Shown: positions 1 through 5,837, counted from the first letter of the stretch. The stretch: 7,501 nucleotides of DNA from Anaerolinea sp. (GCA_020720965.1 DYNS01000140.1:1-7501); one strand, 5' to 3'. Numbers and translations: made by a program. Notes: a model not told the origin generated them from the letters alone.

Positions 1-1490
1 GAGGCGGAAGTGAAGTTTTGGGCAAAGTCGTAGCCGGTTGTTACCGTAACCGGGGTGGCGGTGGGTGCTGCCGGGGTGGGCGGGAGGGCAGTTGCCCCGC
101 CGCTGACGGCAATTTCTACCCAGAAGGGTTTGTTGGAGGCGGAACCAATGCCAAAGAGCTGCCCTTTATCATTTTTGAACTGCCAGTAGCCCCGGTAGGT
201 ACCGTTGGCAGCAGGCGAAGTAAGGTTGACGGAAAAATCTACGGTTGTGTTGGGGGCAATGGTGGAGGTGAGGCTCTGCTCAGTGATGCTTCCCATCGGG
301 TCGCCGCTGACGAAGACGAGTTTGTAGGCGGTTGTCCAGGTGCAGGTTCCCACGTTTTTAATGCGCCAGGTTTTTACGAAATTAGTGCTGGGCGCAAAGA
401 CAGTTCCATCCGGCACGGTGGTATCTGCCACAAAGAGGGCTTTATCGCAGGCGCTGGGAGCGGGGGTAACGGTGACAGGGGCGGGGGTGATGGGAGTAAC
501 GGTAACAGGGGCAGGGGTGACAGTGACAGCCGCGCCGCCACGCACAATTTTGGGAGCGCCCCACAGGGCGCGGTCTCCGGCGGCGGGACCGGCGGCGTTG
601 ACTCGCAGGATGAATTTAACATCCTGCCCGGCGAGGCGGCTTAAGTCAAAACTGGCTTTGTACACTTGTCCTTCGTATTTTTCATTAAATGACCAGAAGA
701 GCTGCGGAGCGCCAGACCCGATTTGGTACTCCAGCCGGAAGTTTGCCCAGCAGGAGGTGGCGTTTTGCTCGCACCCGACTGTGGTTTCAAACCGGTCGCC
801 GGTTTGGACGCGGAAAGCGGGGTAAACGGCGGCGATGGTTCCGTTTTCTACATTTTGCGGAACCGTGAGCAGGGCAGGGGCGGGGGAAGTGGAGCCGTTC
901 TCAAACTTGGGGGCATCCTGCTTCAGGGCGAAGCCGCCCGCGCTGGTATCCGCACCGGGAAAGGTGAGGTTGCCCGCGCCGCTGACCCACTGTGCGGAGG
1001 CGGCGTTTGCCACAAAGTCGTACCCGGTGCCGCTGACCGCCCCGCTGACGATGATTTCCACCCAGAAGGATTTGTTGGCGTTTGCACCAATGCCAAATAA
1101 AACCCCGCTGGCGTTCTTTAACTGCCAGTTGCCCCGGTAAGTTCCGGCAGCGTTGGGCGCGGTCATGCTCACCGTCAGGTCTATGGTTGCGCCAGGGGCA
1201 ACCGATTGAGGCAGTTTAAGCGAAGCCGGCGCAGCCATGGCGGCGCCATCCACAAAGACCAGGCTATAGTCGGTTGTCCAGGTACAGGTTCCGACATTTT
1301 TGATACGCCAGGTTTTGTTAAAGGAAGTACCTGCCGCGTAGGTTGTTCCATCCGGCACGGTGACATCCGCCACGAACTGCACGGCATCGCAGAGGGTGGC
1401 GGCAGCGGCAGTTTGCCCCAACGGGGAAAAAACCGAAAGGGCGAGCGCCAGCAAAAGGGCTACAGAAAAAAGGTTTCTCATGTGGTTCAT
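1..1490 (-). CDS. Secreted modular protein with tandem NBR1-type Ig (four-tryptophan) domains, 3' end cut by the window
   Basis: The frame stays open from ATG 1490 to the window edge (about 496 codons). Residues 1-30 are a signal peptide: MNHMR, then a Leu/Ala/Val-rich core and a QTAAA end, so the protein is probably exported. Residues 34-149 form an NBR1 central (FW) Ig-like domain with tryptophans W61, W71, W122 and W143, the motif TWRIKNVGTCTW and Cys34/Cys69. Residues ~156-317 are a beta-rich domain starting GYDF that I cannot name; it has Cys240/Cys247. A Thr/Pro linker spans 322-345. Residues 348-463 are a second NBR1 domain (W375, W385, W436, W457; Cys348/Cys383). Another Thr/Pro stretch follows, and GYDF returns at 486, so the two-domain unit repeats. 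Bacterial NBR1-type Ig modules are usually adhesive or structural and not catalytic; no enzymatic domain is visible. ATG 1490 is chosen over in-frame 1514 and 1481 because of its Shine-Dalgarno. Function beyond export is unknown. Confidence 0.88.
   Translation of the reverse strand, partial: MNHMRNLFSVALLLALALSVFSPLGQTAAAATLCDAVQFVADVTVPDGTTYAAGTSFNKTWRIKNVGTCTWTTDYSLVFVDGAAMAAPASLKLPQSVAPGATIDLTVSMTAPNAAGTYRGNWQLKNASGVLFGIGANANKSFWVEIIVSGAVSGTGYDFVANAASAQWVSGAGNLTFPGADTSAGGFALKQDAPKFENGSTSPAPALLTVPQNVENGTIAAVYPAFRVQTGDRFETTVGCEQNATSCWANFRLEYQIGSGAPQLFWSFNEKYEGQVYKASFDLSRLAGQDVKFILRVNAAGPAAGDRALWGAPKIVRGGAAVTVTPAPVTVTPITPAPVTVTPAPSACDKALFVADTTVPDGTVFAPSTNFVKTWRIKNVGTCTWTTAYKLVFVSGDPMGSITEQSLTSTIAPNTTVDFSVNLTSPAANGTYRGYWQFKNDKGQLFGIGSASNKPFWVEIAVSGGATALPPTPAAPTATPVTVTTGYDFAQNFTSA
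102..449 (-). repeat. NBR1 Ig domain coding repeat, copy 2
   Basis: This encodes residues 348-463 of the secreted protein. It aligns without gaps to copy 1 (1044-1391) at an offset of 942 bp (314 codons). The DNA is also similar: for example gttgtccagg at 331-340 matches 1273-1282, and ttccatccggcacggt occurs in both copies. This points to an internal tandem duplication that was later diversified. Confidence 0.85.
456..527 (-). repeat. Thr/Pro/Val-rich linker repeat within the secreted protein
   Basis: This encodes residues 322-345, built from repeated VTVTPAPVTVTP-like units. On the plus strand it reads as alternating ggggtaacggtgacagggg-type repeats. Such linkers are typical flexible, often glycosylated, spacers between extracellular domains. 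The short repeats could be prone to slippage in multiples of 18-24 bp. Confidence 0.8.
1044..1391 (-). repeat. NBR1 Ig domain coding repeat, copy 1
   Basis: This encodes residues 34-149 and is the partner of the repeat at 102-449. Both keep four tryptophans at identical spacing, the TWRIKNVGTCTW block, a GTYRG block, LFGIG and FWVEI. The segments after the repeats differ: copy 2 has about 16 extra residues of Thr/Pro linker before the next GYDF domain. Confidence 0.85.
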
Positions 1491-1499
1491 CAATTTCTT

Positions 1500-1505
1500 C
1501 TCCTC
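1500..1505 (-). promoter_or_regulatory. Shine-Dalgarno fixing the start of the secreted protein
   Basis: On the minus strand GAGGAG lies 9 nt before ATG 1490. ATG 1514 is followed immediately by this same GAGGAG inside its frame and has a stop codon just upstream. ATG 1481 has no comparable site. The best-supported start is therefore 1490. Confidence 0.65.
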
Positions 1506-1579
1506 GATATTCATCTATCCATCAAGACGATTCTCCGCGTCTTTCGGTTCCCGGCATGGGCGGGGCAAAAATTCATTCA

Positions 1580-1608
1580 AGTATAACGGGAAGGCGGCGG
1601 GCTGCCAT
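1580..1608 (-). promoter_or_regulatory. Candidate promoter for the secreted NBR1 protein
   Basis: On the minus strand ATGGCA (1608-1603, 4 of 6 to TTGACA) is separated by 17 bp from TATACT (1585-1580, 5 of 6 to TATAAT). Initiation near 1573 would give a leader of about 80 nt. It sits in the 135-bp gap after the glpK stop codon, so the secreted-protein gene need not depend on glpK readthrough. The rest of that gap shows no gene. Confidence 0.4.
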
Positions 1609-1625
1609 AGCCTTTCCGTATCATC

Positions 1626-3104
1626 CTACGCCCAGTCGAAGGTGCGGGTGACGGCTTTCTTCCAACCGGCATATAGTTCTTCGCGCCGGGCAGCCGACAT
1701 TTGCGGAATCCACTCTTTGGCTTTGCCCCAGTTCTGACGCAGTTCCGCCTCGTTTTGCCAAAACCCAACCGCCAAACCGGCAGCGTATGCCGCGCCGAGG
1801 GCGGTTGTCTCTGCCACAGTGGGGCGAATGACCGGGACGTTGACCAAATCCGCCTGGAACTGCATCAGCAGGTCGTTAAAGACCATGCCGCCATCCACCT
1901 TGAGGGCAGTTAACTGCACCCCAGAGTCTTTTTCCATCGCATCCAACACTTCGCGGGTCTGGTAGGCGGTTGCCTCCAGGGCGGCGCGGGCAATGTGATG
2001 TTTATTGACAAAGCGAGTCATACCCACCAGCGCCCCCCGCGCATCTGCCCGCCAATAGGGGGCAAACAAGCCGCTAAAGGCGGGCACAAAGTAAATTCCG
2101 CCGCTATCCGGTACGGCAGCCGCCAAGGTTTCCACCTCGGAAGATTTTTCTATCATCCCCAGGTTGTCTCTCAGCCACTGCACCAACGCGCCCGCAATGG
2201 CAATGGAGCCTTCCAGGGCGTACACGGCAGGTTGGTTGCCAATTTTGTAACCCAAAGTGGTAAGAAGCCCATTTTTAGATGGTACGGGGCTTGTGCCGGT
2301 GTTCAACAGCATAAAGCACCCCGTCCCGTAAGTGTTTTTGGCTTCTCCAGCGGAAAAGCAAGTCTGACCAAAGAGAGCGGCGTGCTGGTCGCCTAAATCC
2401 CCGGCAACGGGAACCCCACCGAGAGCGCCCTTCGCGTGACCATACACCTCGGCGGAGGAGGCGATGCGGGGCAGCATGATGCGCGGAATATGGAGGAGGG
2501 CAAGGTTCTCCTCGTCCCAGTCCAGAGTGACCAGGTTCATCAGCAGGGTGCGGCTGGCGTTGGTGACATCGGTGACATGCTCGCCGGTGAGATTCCAAAT
2601 CAGCCAGGTATCCATGTTGCCAAAAAGCAATTCGCCGCGCTCTGCCCGCTCGCGTGCGCCGGGGACATTCTCCAAAATCCATTGAATTTTGGGACCGGAG
2701 AAGTAGGTTGCCAAAGGCAAGCCGGTTTTGTCGCGCAGGCGGTCTTGCCCACCGGCGGCGGCGAGGTGGCTGCAAATGGCATCGGTACGGGTATCTTGCC
2801 AGACGATGGCGTTGTAGATGGGTCTGCCGGTTTCTTTCTCCCAGACAACGGTCGTCTCACGCTGGTTGGTAATCCCAATCGCGGCGACATCCGCCGCCTC
2901 TGCACCGGCGTTGGCAAGCGCCCCGCGAATGACCTGCTGCGTGCGCTCCCAAATCTCCAGTGCGTCATGCTCCACCCAGCCGGGCTGAGGGTAAATTTGG
3001 CGGTGTTCTTCCTGTGCCAGGGCAACAACCCTCCCGGCATGGTCAAAGAGAATACAGCGGGTGCTGGTCGTTCCCTGGTCAATGGCAGCAACATATTGAG
3101 GCAT
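1626..3104 (-). CDS. glpK: Glycerol kinase
   Basis: A complete 492-residue cytoplasmic FGGY-family kinase that makes sn-glycerol 3-phosphate from glycerol and ATP, the entry step of glycerol use. Length is close to E. coli GlpK (about 500). Visible motifs are the nucleotide loop DQGTTSTR (9-16), ITNQRETTVVW with R82/E83, IVWQDTRT, Y134, GDLGDQHAALFGQ with catalytic-base D239, NTYGTGCFMLLNTG (F264), PAFSGLFAPYW, VDGG...NDLLMQFQADL and ETTALGAAYAAGLAVGFW. R82, E83, Y134, D239 and F264 correspond to the glycerol-contacting R83, E84, Y135, D245 and F270 of the E. coli enzyme. The GGKGGTR loop that binds fructose 1,6-bisphosphate in E. coli is absent; the equivalent stretch (about 220-235) is shorter and reads GHAKGALGGVPVAG. 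ATG 3104 is preferred to GTG 3113. No glpF, glpD or glpR is adjacent, so the gene looks monocistronic. Confidence 0.97.
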   Translation of the reverse strand: MPQYVAAIDQGTTSTRCILFDHAGRVVALAQEEHRQIYPQPGWVEHDALEIWERTQQVIRGALANAGAEAADVAAIGITNQRETTVVWEKETGRPIYNAIVWQDTRTDAICSHLAAAGGQDRLRDKTGLPLATYFSGPKIQWILENVPGARERAERGELLFGNMDTWLIWNLTGEHVTDVTNASRTLLMNLVTLDWDEENLALLHIPRIMLPRIASSAEVYGHAKGALGGVPVAGDLGDQHAALFGQTCFSAGEAKNTYGTGCFMLLNTGTSPVPSKNGLLTTLGYKIGNQPAVYALEGSIAIAGALVQWLRDNLGMIEKSSEVETLAAAVPDSGGIYFVPAFSGLFAPYWRADARGALVGMTRFVNKHHIARAALEATAYQTREVLDAMEKDSGVQLTALKVDGGMVFNDLLMQFQADLVNVPVIRPTVAETTALGAAYAAGLAVGFWQNEAELRQNWGKAKEWIPQMSAARREELYAGWKKAVTRTFDWA

Positions 3105-3112
3105 AAGGCTCA

Positions 3113-3116
3113 CTCC
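3113..3116 (-). promoter_or_regulatory. Shine-Dalgarno deciding the glpK start
   Basis: GGAG on the minus strand ends 8 nt before ATG 3104. It overlaps the alternative in-frame GTG at 3113, which has only a weaker GGGAAA upstream. The ATG start gives MPQYVAAIDQGTT, the usual short N-terminus before the nucleotide loop. Confidence 0.7.
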
Positions 3117-3195
3117 GTTTTCCCAAAATGGTCAAAAATTGTGTGGGTAAGGCATAAAAGCTTCTTAATTGTAGTACAAAAGCCGGGCGCAAAAC

Positions 3196-3204
3196 TGCTA
3201 TACT
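3196..3204 (+). promoter_or_regulatory. Candidate extended -10 promoter for the hotdog thioesterase
   Basis: TGcTATACT is an extended -10 element (TG, one base, then 5 of 6 to TATAAT). No good -35 sits 16-18 bp upstream, which extended -10 promoters tolerate. Initiation near 3211 would leave a leader of about 17 nt that still contains the GGAG Shine-Dalgarno at 3216-3219. The 123-bp gap 3105-3227 must also hold the glpK promoter, which I could not place with confidence. Confidence 0.4.
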
Positions 3205-3227
3205 GAGAAAAAAAAGGAGAAACCAGC

Positions 3228-3698
3228 ATGGAAATAAAGCCGTTTCAGACCTATTACCCCGAAAACGTGGCGCACTGCTACGGTTGCGGAACCCGCAACG
3301 AACACGGACATCACTTTGAAACCGTGTGGGAAGGGGAAGAAAGCGTTACCCGTTTTAAGCCGGAGCCGTATCACACCGCCATCCCCGGCTTTGTGTACGG
3401 CGGGTTAATCGCCTCGCTGGTGGATTGTCACAGCACCGGAACTGCCGCCGCCGCCATGTACCGCGCCGAAGGGCGGGAAATGGACACCGAACCTGCCTTC
3501 CGCTTTGTCACCGCCTCGCTACATGTGGACTACCTGAAGCCGACTCCGCTCAACGTCACCCTGGAGGCGAGGGGGCGGGTGAAGGAAATTAAAGGGCGCA
3601 AAGTGGTAGTGGAGACTCTCATCTACGCCAACGGGGTTATCACTGCCAGGGGCGAGGTGGTTGCCGCCCAAATGCCGGAAAATTTCGGCATTTCATAA
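3228..3698 (+). CDS. PaaI-like hotdog-fold acyl-CoA thioesterase family protein
   Basis: A 156-residue cytoplasmic protein of typical single-hotdog length. Family members hydrolyse acyl- or aryl-CoA thioesters, usually as dimers or tetramers; the substrate here cannot be read from sequence. The N-terminal CYGCGTRNEHG (17-27) is the CxGCGxxNxxG signature of one PaaI/DUF4442-like subgroup. The core helix motif is IPGFVYGGLIASLVDCHSTG (52-71), where D67 sits at the usual acidic catalytic position; Tyr57 replaces the His usual in the HGG turn. HVDYLKPTPL (99-108) is the following strand/turn typical of the fold. GGAG lies 8 nt before ATG 3228. The gene is transcribed away from glpK and separated from the next operon by its own promoter, so it is probably a single-gene unit. 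Confidence 0.88.
   Translation: MEIKPFQTYYPENVAHCYGCGTRNEHGHHFETVWEGEESVTRFKPEPYHTAIPGFVYGGLIASLVDCHSTGTAAAAMYRAEGREMDTEPAFRFVTASLHVDYLKPTPLNVTLEARGRVKEIKGRKVVVETLIYANGVITARGEVVAAQMPENFGIS
3670..3693 (+). terminator. Weak hairpin at the 3' end of the thioesterase gene
   Basis: AAATGCCG (3670-3677) pairs with CGGCATTT (3686-3693) across an 8-nt loop. It overlaps the last codons of the gene. Only a short T stretch follows, so it may be a poor intrinsic terminator or an mRNA 3'-end stabiliser. Confidence 0.3.
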
Positions 3699-3792
3699 CC
3701 TGCAACCTTTCTGCATCTGGAGCGTAAATTAAAGCGCAAAAACAGAAAAACAAAAAATATTATAAAAAATATCAATATTTACAAAATAATAA

Positions 3793-3820
3793 TTGACATT
3801 TTTTATAATTTCGTTATAAT
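3793..3820 (+). promoter_or_regulatory. Perfect-consensus sigma70-type promoter of the membrane-protein operon
   Basis: TTGACA (3793-3798), 16 bp, TATAAT (3815-3820): both hexamers match consensus exactly. A second TATAAT lies at 3804-3809 inside the spacer. Upstream, about 3737-3792, the DNA is almost pure A/T and could act as an UP element. It also contains an inverted repeat AAATATT (3755-3761) / AATATTT (3774-3780). Initiation near 3827 gives a leader of about 40 nt with AAGGAG at 3855-3860, 6 nt before ATG 3867. The rest of the 168-bp gap after the thioesterase holds no gene. Confidence 0.85.
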
Positions 3821-3835
3821 CTCAAATACCGCTCT

Positions 3836-3845
3836 CGAAATTTCG
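3836..3845. promoter_or_regulatory. Palindrome CGAAATTTCG just downstream of the promoter
   Basis: A perfect 10-bp palindrome about 10 bp after the predicted transcription start. Its position would suit an operator that blocks early elongation. It is short and could be coincidental; no regulator gene is in view. Confidence 0.3.
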
Positions 3846-3866
3846 CAAACTTACAAGGAGATACCA

Positions 3867-4370
3867 ATGAACAAGCGTGGACAACTCGTCCTGGGCATTC
3901 TGCTCATTCTCTTGGGAGCATGGTTTGCCATGCGCCAACAGATGCCCGCCCTGCCCGCCTGGGCAAACTCTTATATGGAATACCCCCTCAACATTGTCGC
4001 CGCCGGAGCGGGCATTTTGCTCCTGGGCATTTTGCTCGGCAACCCTGGCATGGCAATCCCCGCCGCCATTGTCGCCGGGGTGGGCGGCATCCTTTACTAT
4101 CAGCACACCTACGAAGACTACCAATCCTGGTCTTTCATGTGGGCGCTCATCCCCGGCTTTGCGGGGGTAGGTAATGTAATTGCGGGAACTCTCAGCCGCA
4201 GCCGCAGCCAAATTACCTCCGGGCTAAACGCCATGGCTGTCAGCGCGGTGCTGTTCATCATCTTCGCCGCCATCTTTGGCAGGCTCGCCATCCTGGGCGC
4301 GTATGCCCCCGCCATCATCTTCGTCCTGTTGGGCGTGTGGCTTTTGGCGCGTGGTTTGTGGCGCAAGTAA
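3867..4370 (+). CDS. Small multi-pass membrane protein, LiaI/LiaF-like helices (operon gene 1)
   Basis: A 167-residue, very hydrophobic protein with about six predicted membrane segments: roughly 6-22, 41-59, 62-78, 91-108, 123-138 and 145-162. The first helix (GILLILLGAWF) resembles the N-terminal helix of the two following genes and of the LiaI-LiaF transmembrane family. A loop (80-88) is followed by MWALIPGFAG (91-100), a W-A-x-I-P motif repeated three times in gene 3. There is no soluble domain or catalytic motif, so it is probably a structural, sensing or accessory component in the cytoplasmic membrane. It is first in a three-gene operon under a strong promoter, and its stop codon lies 13 bp before the next start. 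The precise function is not recognisable. Confidence 0.85.
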   Translation: MNKRGQLVLGILLILLGAWFAMRQQMPALPAWANSYMEYPLNIVAAGAGILLLGILLGNPGMAIPAAIVAGVGGILYYQHTYEDYQSWSFMWALIPGFAGVGNVIAGTLSRSRSQITSGLNAMAVSAVLFIIFAAIFGRLAILGAYAPAIIFVLLGVWLLARGLWRK

Positions 4371-4383
4371 CAAGGAAACCAAT

Positions 4384-5169
4384 ATGAAACGCGGAAATCT
4401 CTTTTGGGGCGGCATTTTGCTCCTGCTCGGCTTCTTGTTCTTTTTGCAAGCCCAAAAAATCATCACCGACCCGTTGGGCTGGTTCTTCCCCCTCTTTCTC
4501 ATGCTCCTGGGCGGCTGGGTTATCCTGCAACGCTACCTCTCCCCCACCCTGGCAGAGGAGAGAACCTTCTCCCTCGCCTTGCAAAATGCCTCCAAAATAA
4601 GCCTGGAACTGGAACACGGCGGCGGCATGGTGAAGATGAGCGGCGGAGCGCCGCAGGGAGTTGCCCTGCAAGGCACGCAAGGCGGCACTTTGGAAGTAAA
4701 AAGCCACCAAAGCGAGGAAGAGCTCGCCATCACCCTCAGCGCCGGACCCTCGGTTTTGCCTTTCATCGGCACCGAAAACGGCTACTGGAACCTGGCGCTC
4801 ACCGAGGAAGTCCCCGTCTCCGTCAAGGTCGAAACCGGGGCGAGCAACACCGAAATGGACTTCACCAACGTCCAACTCGCCTTTTTGGGGATAGAAATGG
4901 GCGCTGCCCGTCTCAGCCTAAAACTGCCCGCCCAAGCCGGGCGCACCCTGGTAGATATCGAATCGGGGGCGGCGAACATTGAAATCAGCGTGCCGCAGGG
5001 CGTGGGCGCTCGCCTGCGACTGGAGCAGGGCGCCTCCAGTCAGAATATCGACACCGCCCGCTTCCCTGCCCTGCCGGGCGGCTACTACCAATCTGCCGAT
5101 TTTGAAACCGCCACAAACCGGGTAGAAGTGAACCTGGAAGGCGGGGCAAACAACATCAACATCCGCTAA
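4384..5169 (+). CDS. LiaF-like membrane protein with C-terminal toastrack/DUF2154-type beta domain (operon gene 2)
   Basis: A 261-residue protein. Residues 7-22 and 31-48 are two membrane helices with a short turn between them (the LiaI-LiaF type hairpin). Residues ~60-261 have no membrane segment and look like a beta-solenoid with recurring Gly-Ala turns: GASNTEMDF (152-160), GAARLSLKL (173-181), GAANIEISV (195-203), GASSQ (216-220), GGANNINIR (253-261). This architecture matches LiaF/YvqF-type and toastrack proteins, which in Firmicutes modulate the LiaRS envelope-stress system. The topology of the beta domain here is unknown. The frame is open back to 4276, but ATG 4384 is chosen: AAGGA lies 7 nt upstream and the extra 36 residues would overlap gene 1. 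The gaps are 13 bp to gene 1 and 12 bp to gene 3. No LiaRS partner is visible, so an envelope-stress role is inference. Confidence 0.85.
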   Translation: MKRGNLFWGGILLLLGFLFFLQAQKIITDPLGWFFPLFLMLLGGWVILQRYLSPTLAEERTFSLALQNASKISLELEHGGGMVKMSGGAPQGVALQGTQGGTLEVKSHQSEEELAITLSAGPSVLPFIGTENGYWNLALTEEVPVSVKVETGASNTEMDFTNVQLAFLGIEMGAARLSLKLPAQAGRTLVDIESGAANIEISVPQGVGARLRLEQGASSQNIDTARFPALPGGYYQSADFETATNRVEVNLEGGANNINIR

Positions 5170-5181
5170 AAGGAAAAAACC

Positions 5182-5823
5182 ATGAAAAAACTCGATTTTT
5201 CCACCCTGGCAGGCGCGGCGCTCTTGCTTCTGGGCAGCCTGCTGCTGTTGGAACAGGCGGGCATTTTGCAAAACGGAGGCGGCATCTTTTGGGGATTGGT
5301 TTTCCTGGGCGCGGCATCCTTTTTTGGGTGGGTCTTCCTCAAAGCGCCCCAAAGTAACTGGTGGGCGGTCATCCCCGGCATGGCGTTGTTGGGCATGGGC
5401 GCAGAAAACCTGCTCCCCAAAGCGTTGGAAGGCTGGGGAGGCGGTCTGTTTTTGGGCGCGTTGGGGATTGCCTTCTTCCTCATCTACCTGACAGAACGCG
5501 CCCGTTGGTGGGCGCTCATCCCGGCTGGAACCTTGCTCACCTTAGCCGCCATCAGCGTCCTGGAGGATGTTCACCGGGTCGGCGAAACCAAAAGCGGCAT
5601 GGCGCTGTTTTTGGGGCTGGGAATCACCTTCCTTTTGGTGGCGCTTCTGCCCAACCCGGTGGGCAGGATGCAATGGGCATATATCCCCGCCCTTATTTTG
5701 CTAATAATGTCGGGAGTGGTGGGCAATTTTGCCCGTTTTACCTGGCTCAATTCCCTGCTGCCGGTGGGGTTGATGTTGGCAGGCGGGTTGCTGCTGTTTG
5801 GCTTCTTTTGGAATAGGAAATAG
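5182..5823 (+). CDS. Multi-pass membrane protein with three W-A-x-I-P helical repeats (operon gene 3)
   Basis: A 213-residue protein with about eight membrane segments: roughly 8-24, 34-53, 61-78, 87-104, 110-127, 139-156, 166-183 and 190-208. After an N-terminal helix like those of genes 1 and 2 (AALLLLGSLLLLEQAG), it contains three similar helix pairs, each ending in a W-A-x-I-P motif: WWAVIPG (60-66), WWALIPA (109-115) and QWAYIPA (164-170), at periods of 49 and 55 residues. Each is preceded by a Gly-rich helix such as GIFWGLVFLG, GLFLGALGIAF or ALFLGLGITF. No catalytic or transporter signature is seen. AGGA lies 7 nt before the start. It is last in the operon and is followed at once by a strong terminator. 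It is probably a partner of the LiaF-like gene 2, but its function is unknown. Confidence 0.85.
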   Translation: MKKLDFSTLAGAALLLLGSLLLLEQAGILQNGGGIFWGLVFLGAASFFGWVFLKAPQSNWWAVIPGMALLGMGAENLLPKALEGWGGGLFLGALGIAFFLIYLTERARWWALIPAGTLLTLAAISVLEDVHRVGETKSGMALFLGLGITFLLVALLPNPVGRMQWAYIPALILLIMSGVVGNFARFTWLNSLLPVGLMLAGGLLLFGFFWNRK

Positions 5824-5837
5824 ATACCCCCGTTGTG

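Noticed and set aside
456..527. Short regular repeats as a possible CRISPR array
   Set aside because: Units are contiguous, have no spacers and encode an in-frame Thr/Pro linker.
18..1586. Plus-strand open frames across this stretch (for example 18-644, 340-825, 723-1100, 1206-1586)
   Set aside because: They are antisense to the continuous minus-strand frame encoding a signal peptide and conserved NBR1 domains. Their translations are low-complexity Gly/Arg-rich shadows of its codon bias and linker.
1589..1617. Inverted repeat GGAAGGC / GCCTTTCC as a glpK terminator
   Set aside because: The stem is short with a bulge and a 14-nt loop, and no U-tract follows on the minus strand.
3105..3113. 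GTG 3113 as the glpK start
   Set aside because: The GGAG Shine-Dalgarno overlaps this GTG and is correctly spaced for ATG 3104, which also gives the usual GlpK N-terminus.
3168..3173. TACAAT on the minus strand as the glpK -10 box
   Set aside because: No -35 at 16-18 bp spacing and no extended -10 TG; too weak to annotate, although glpK must have a promoter in this gap.
2436..3206. A 256-codon plus-strand frame opposite glpK
   Set aside because: It is antisense to a fully conserved glycerol kinase, has no recognisable domain and runs through the glpK promoter region.
4276..4383. Upstream ATG 4276 as the start of the LiaF-like gene
   Set aside because: It lies inside gene 1, gives a non-family Ser/Cys-rich leader and lacks the AAGGA site found 7 nt before ATG 4384.
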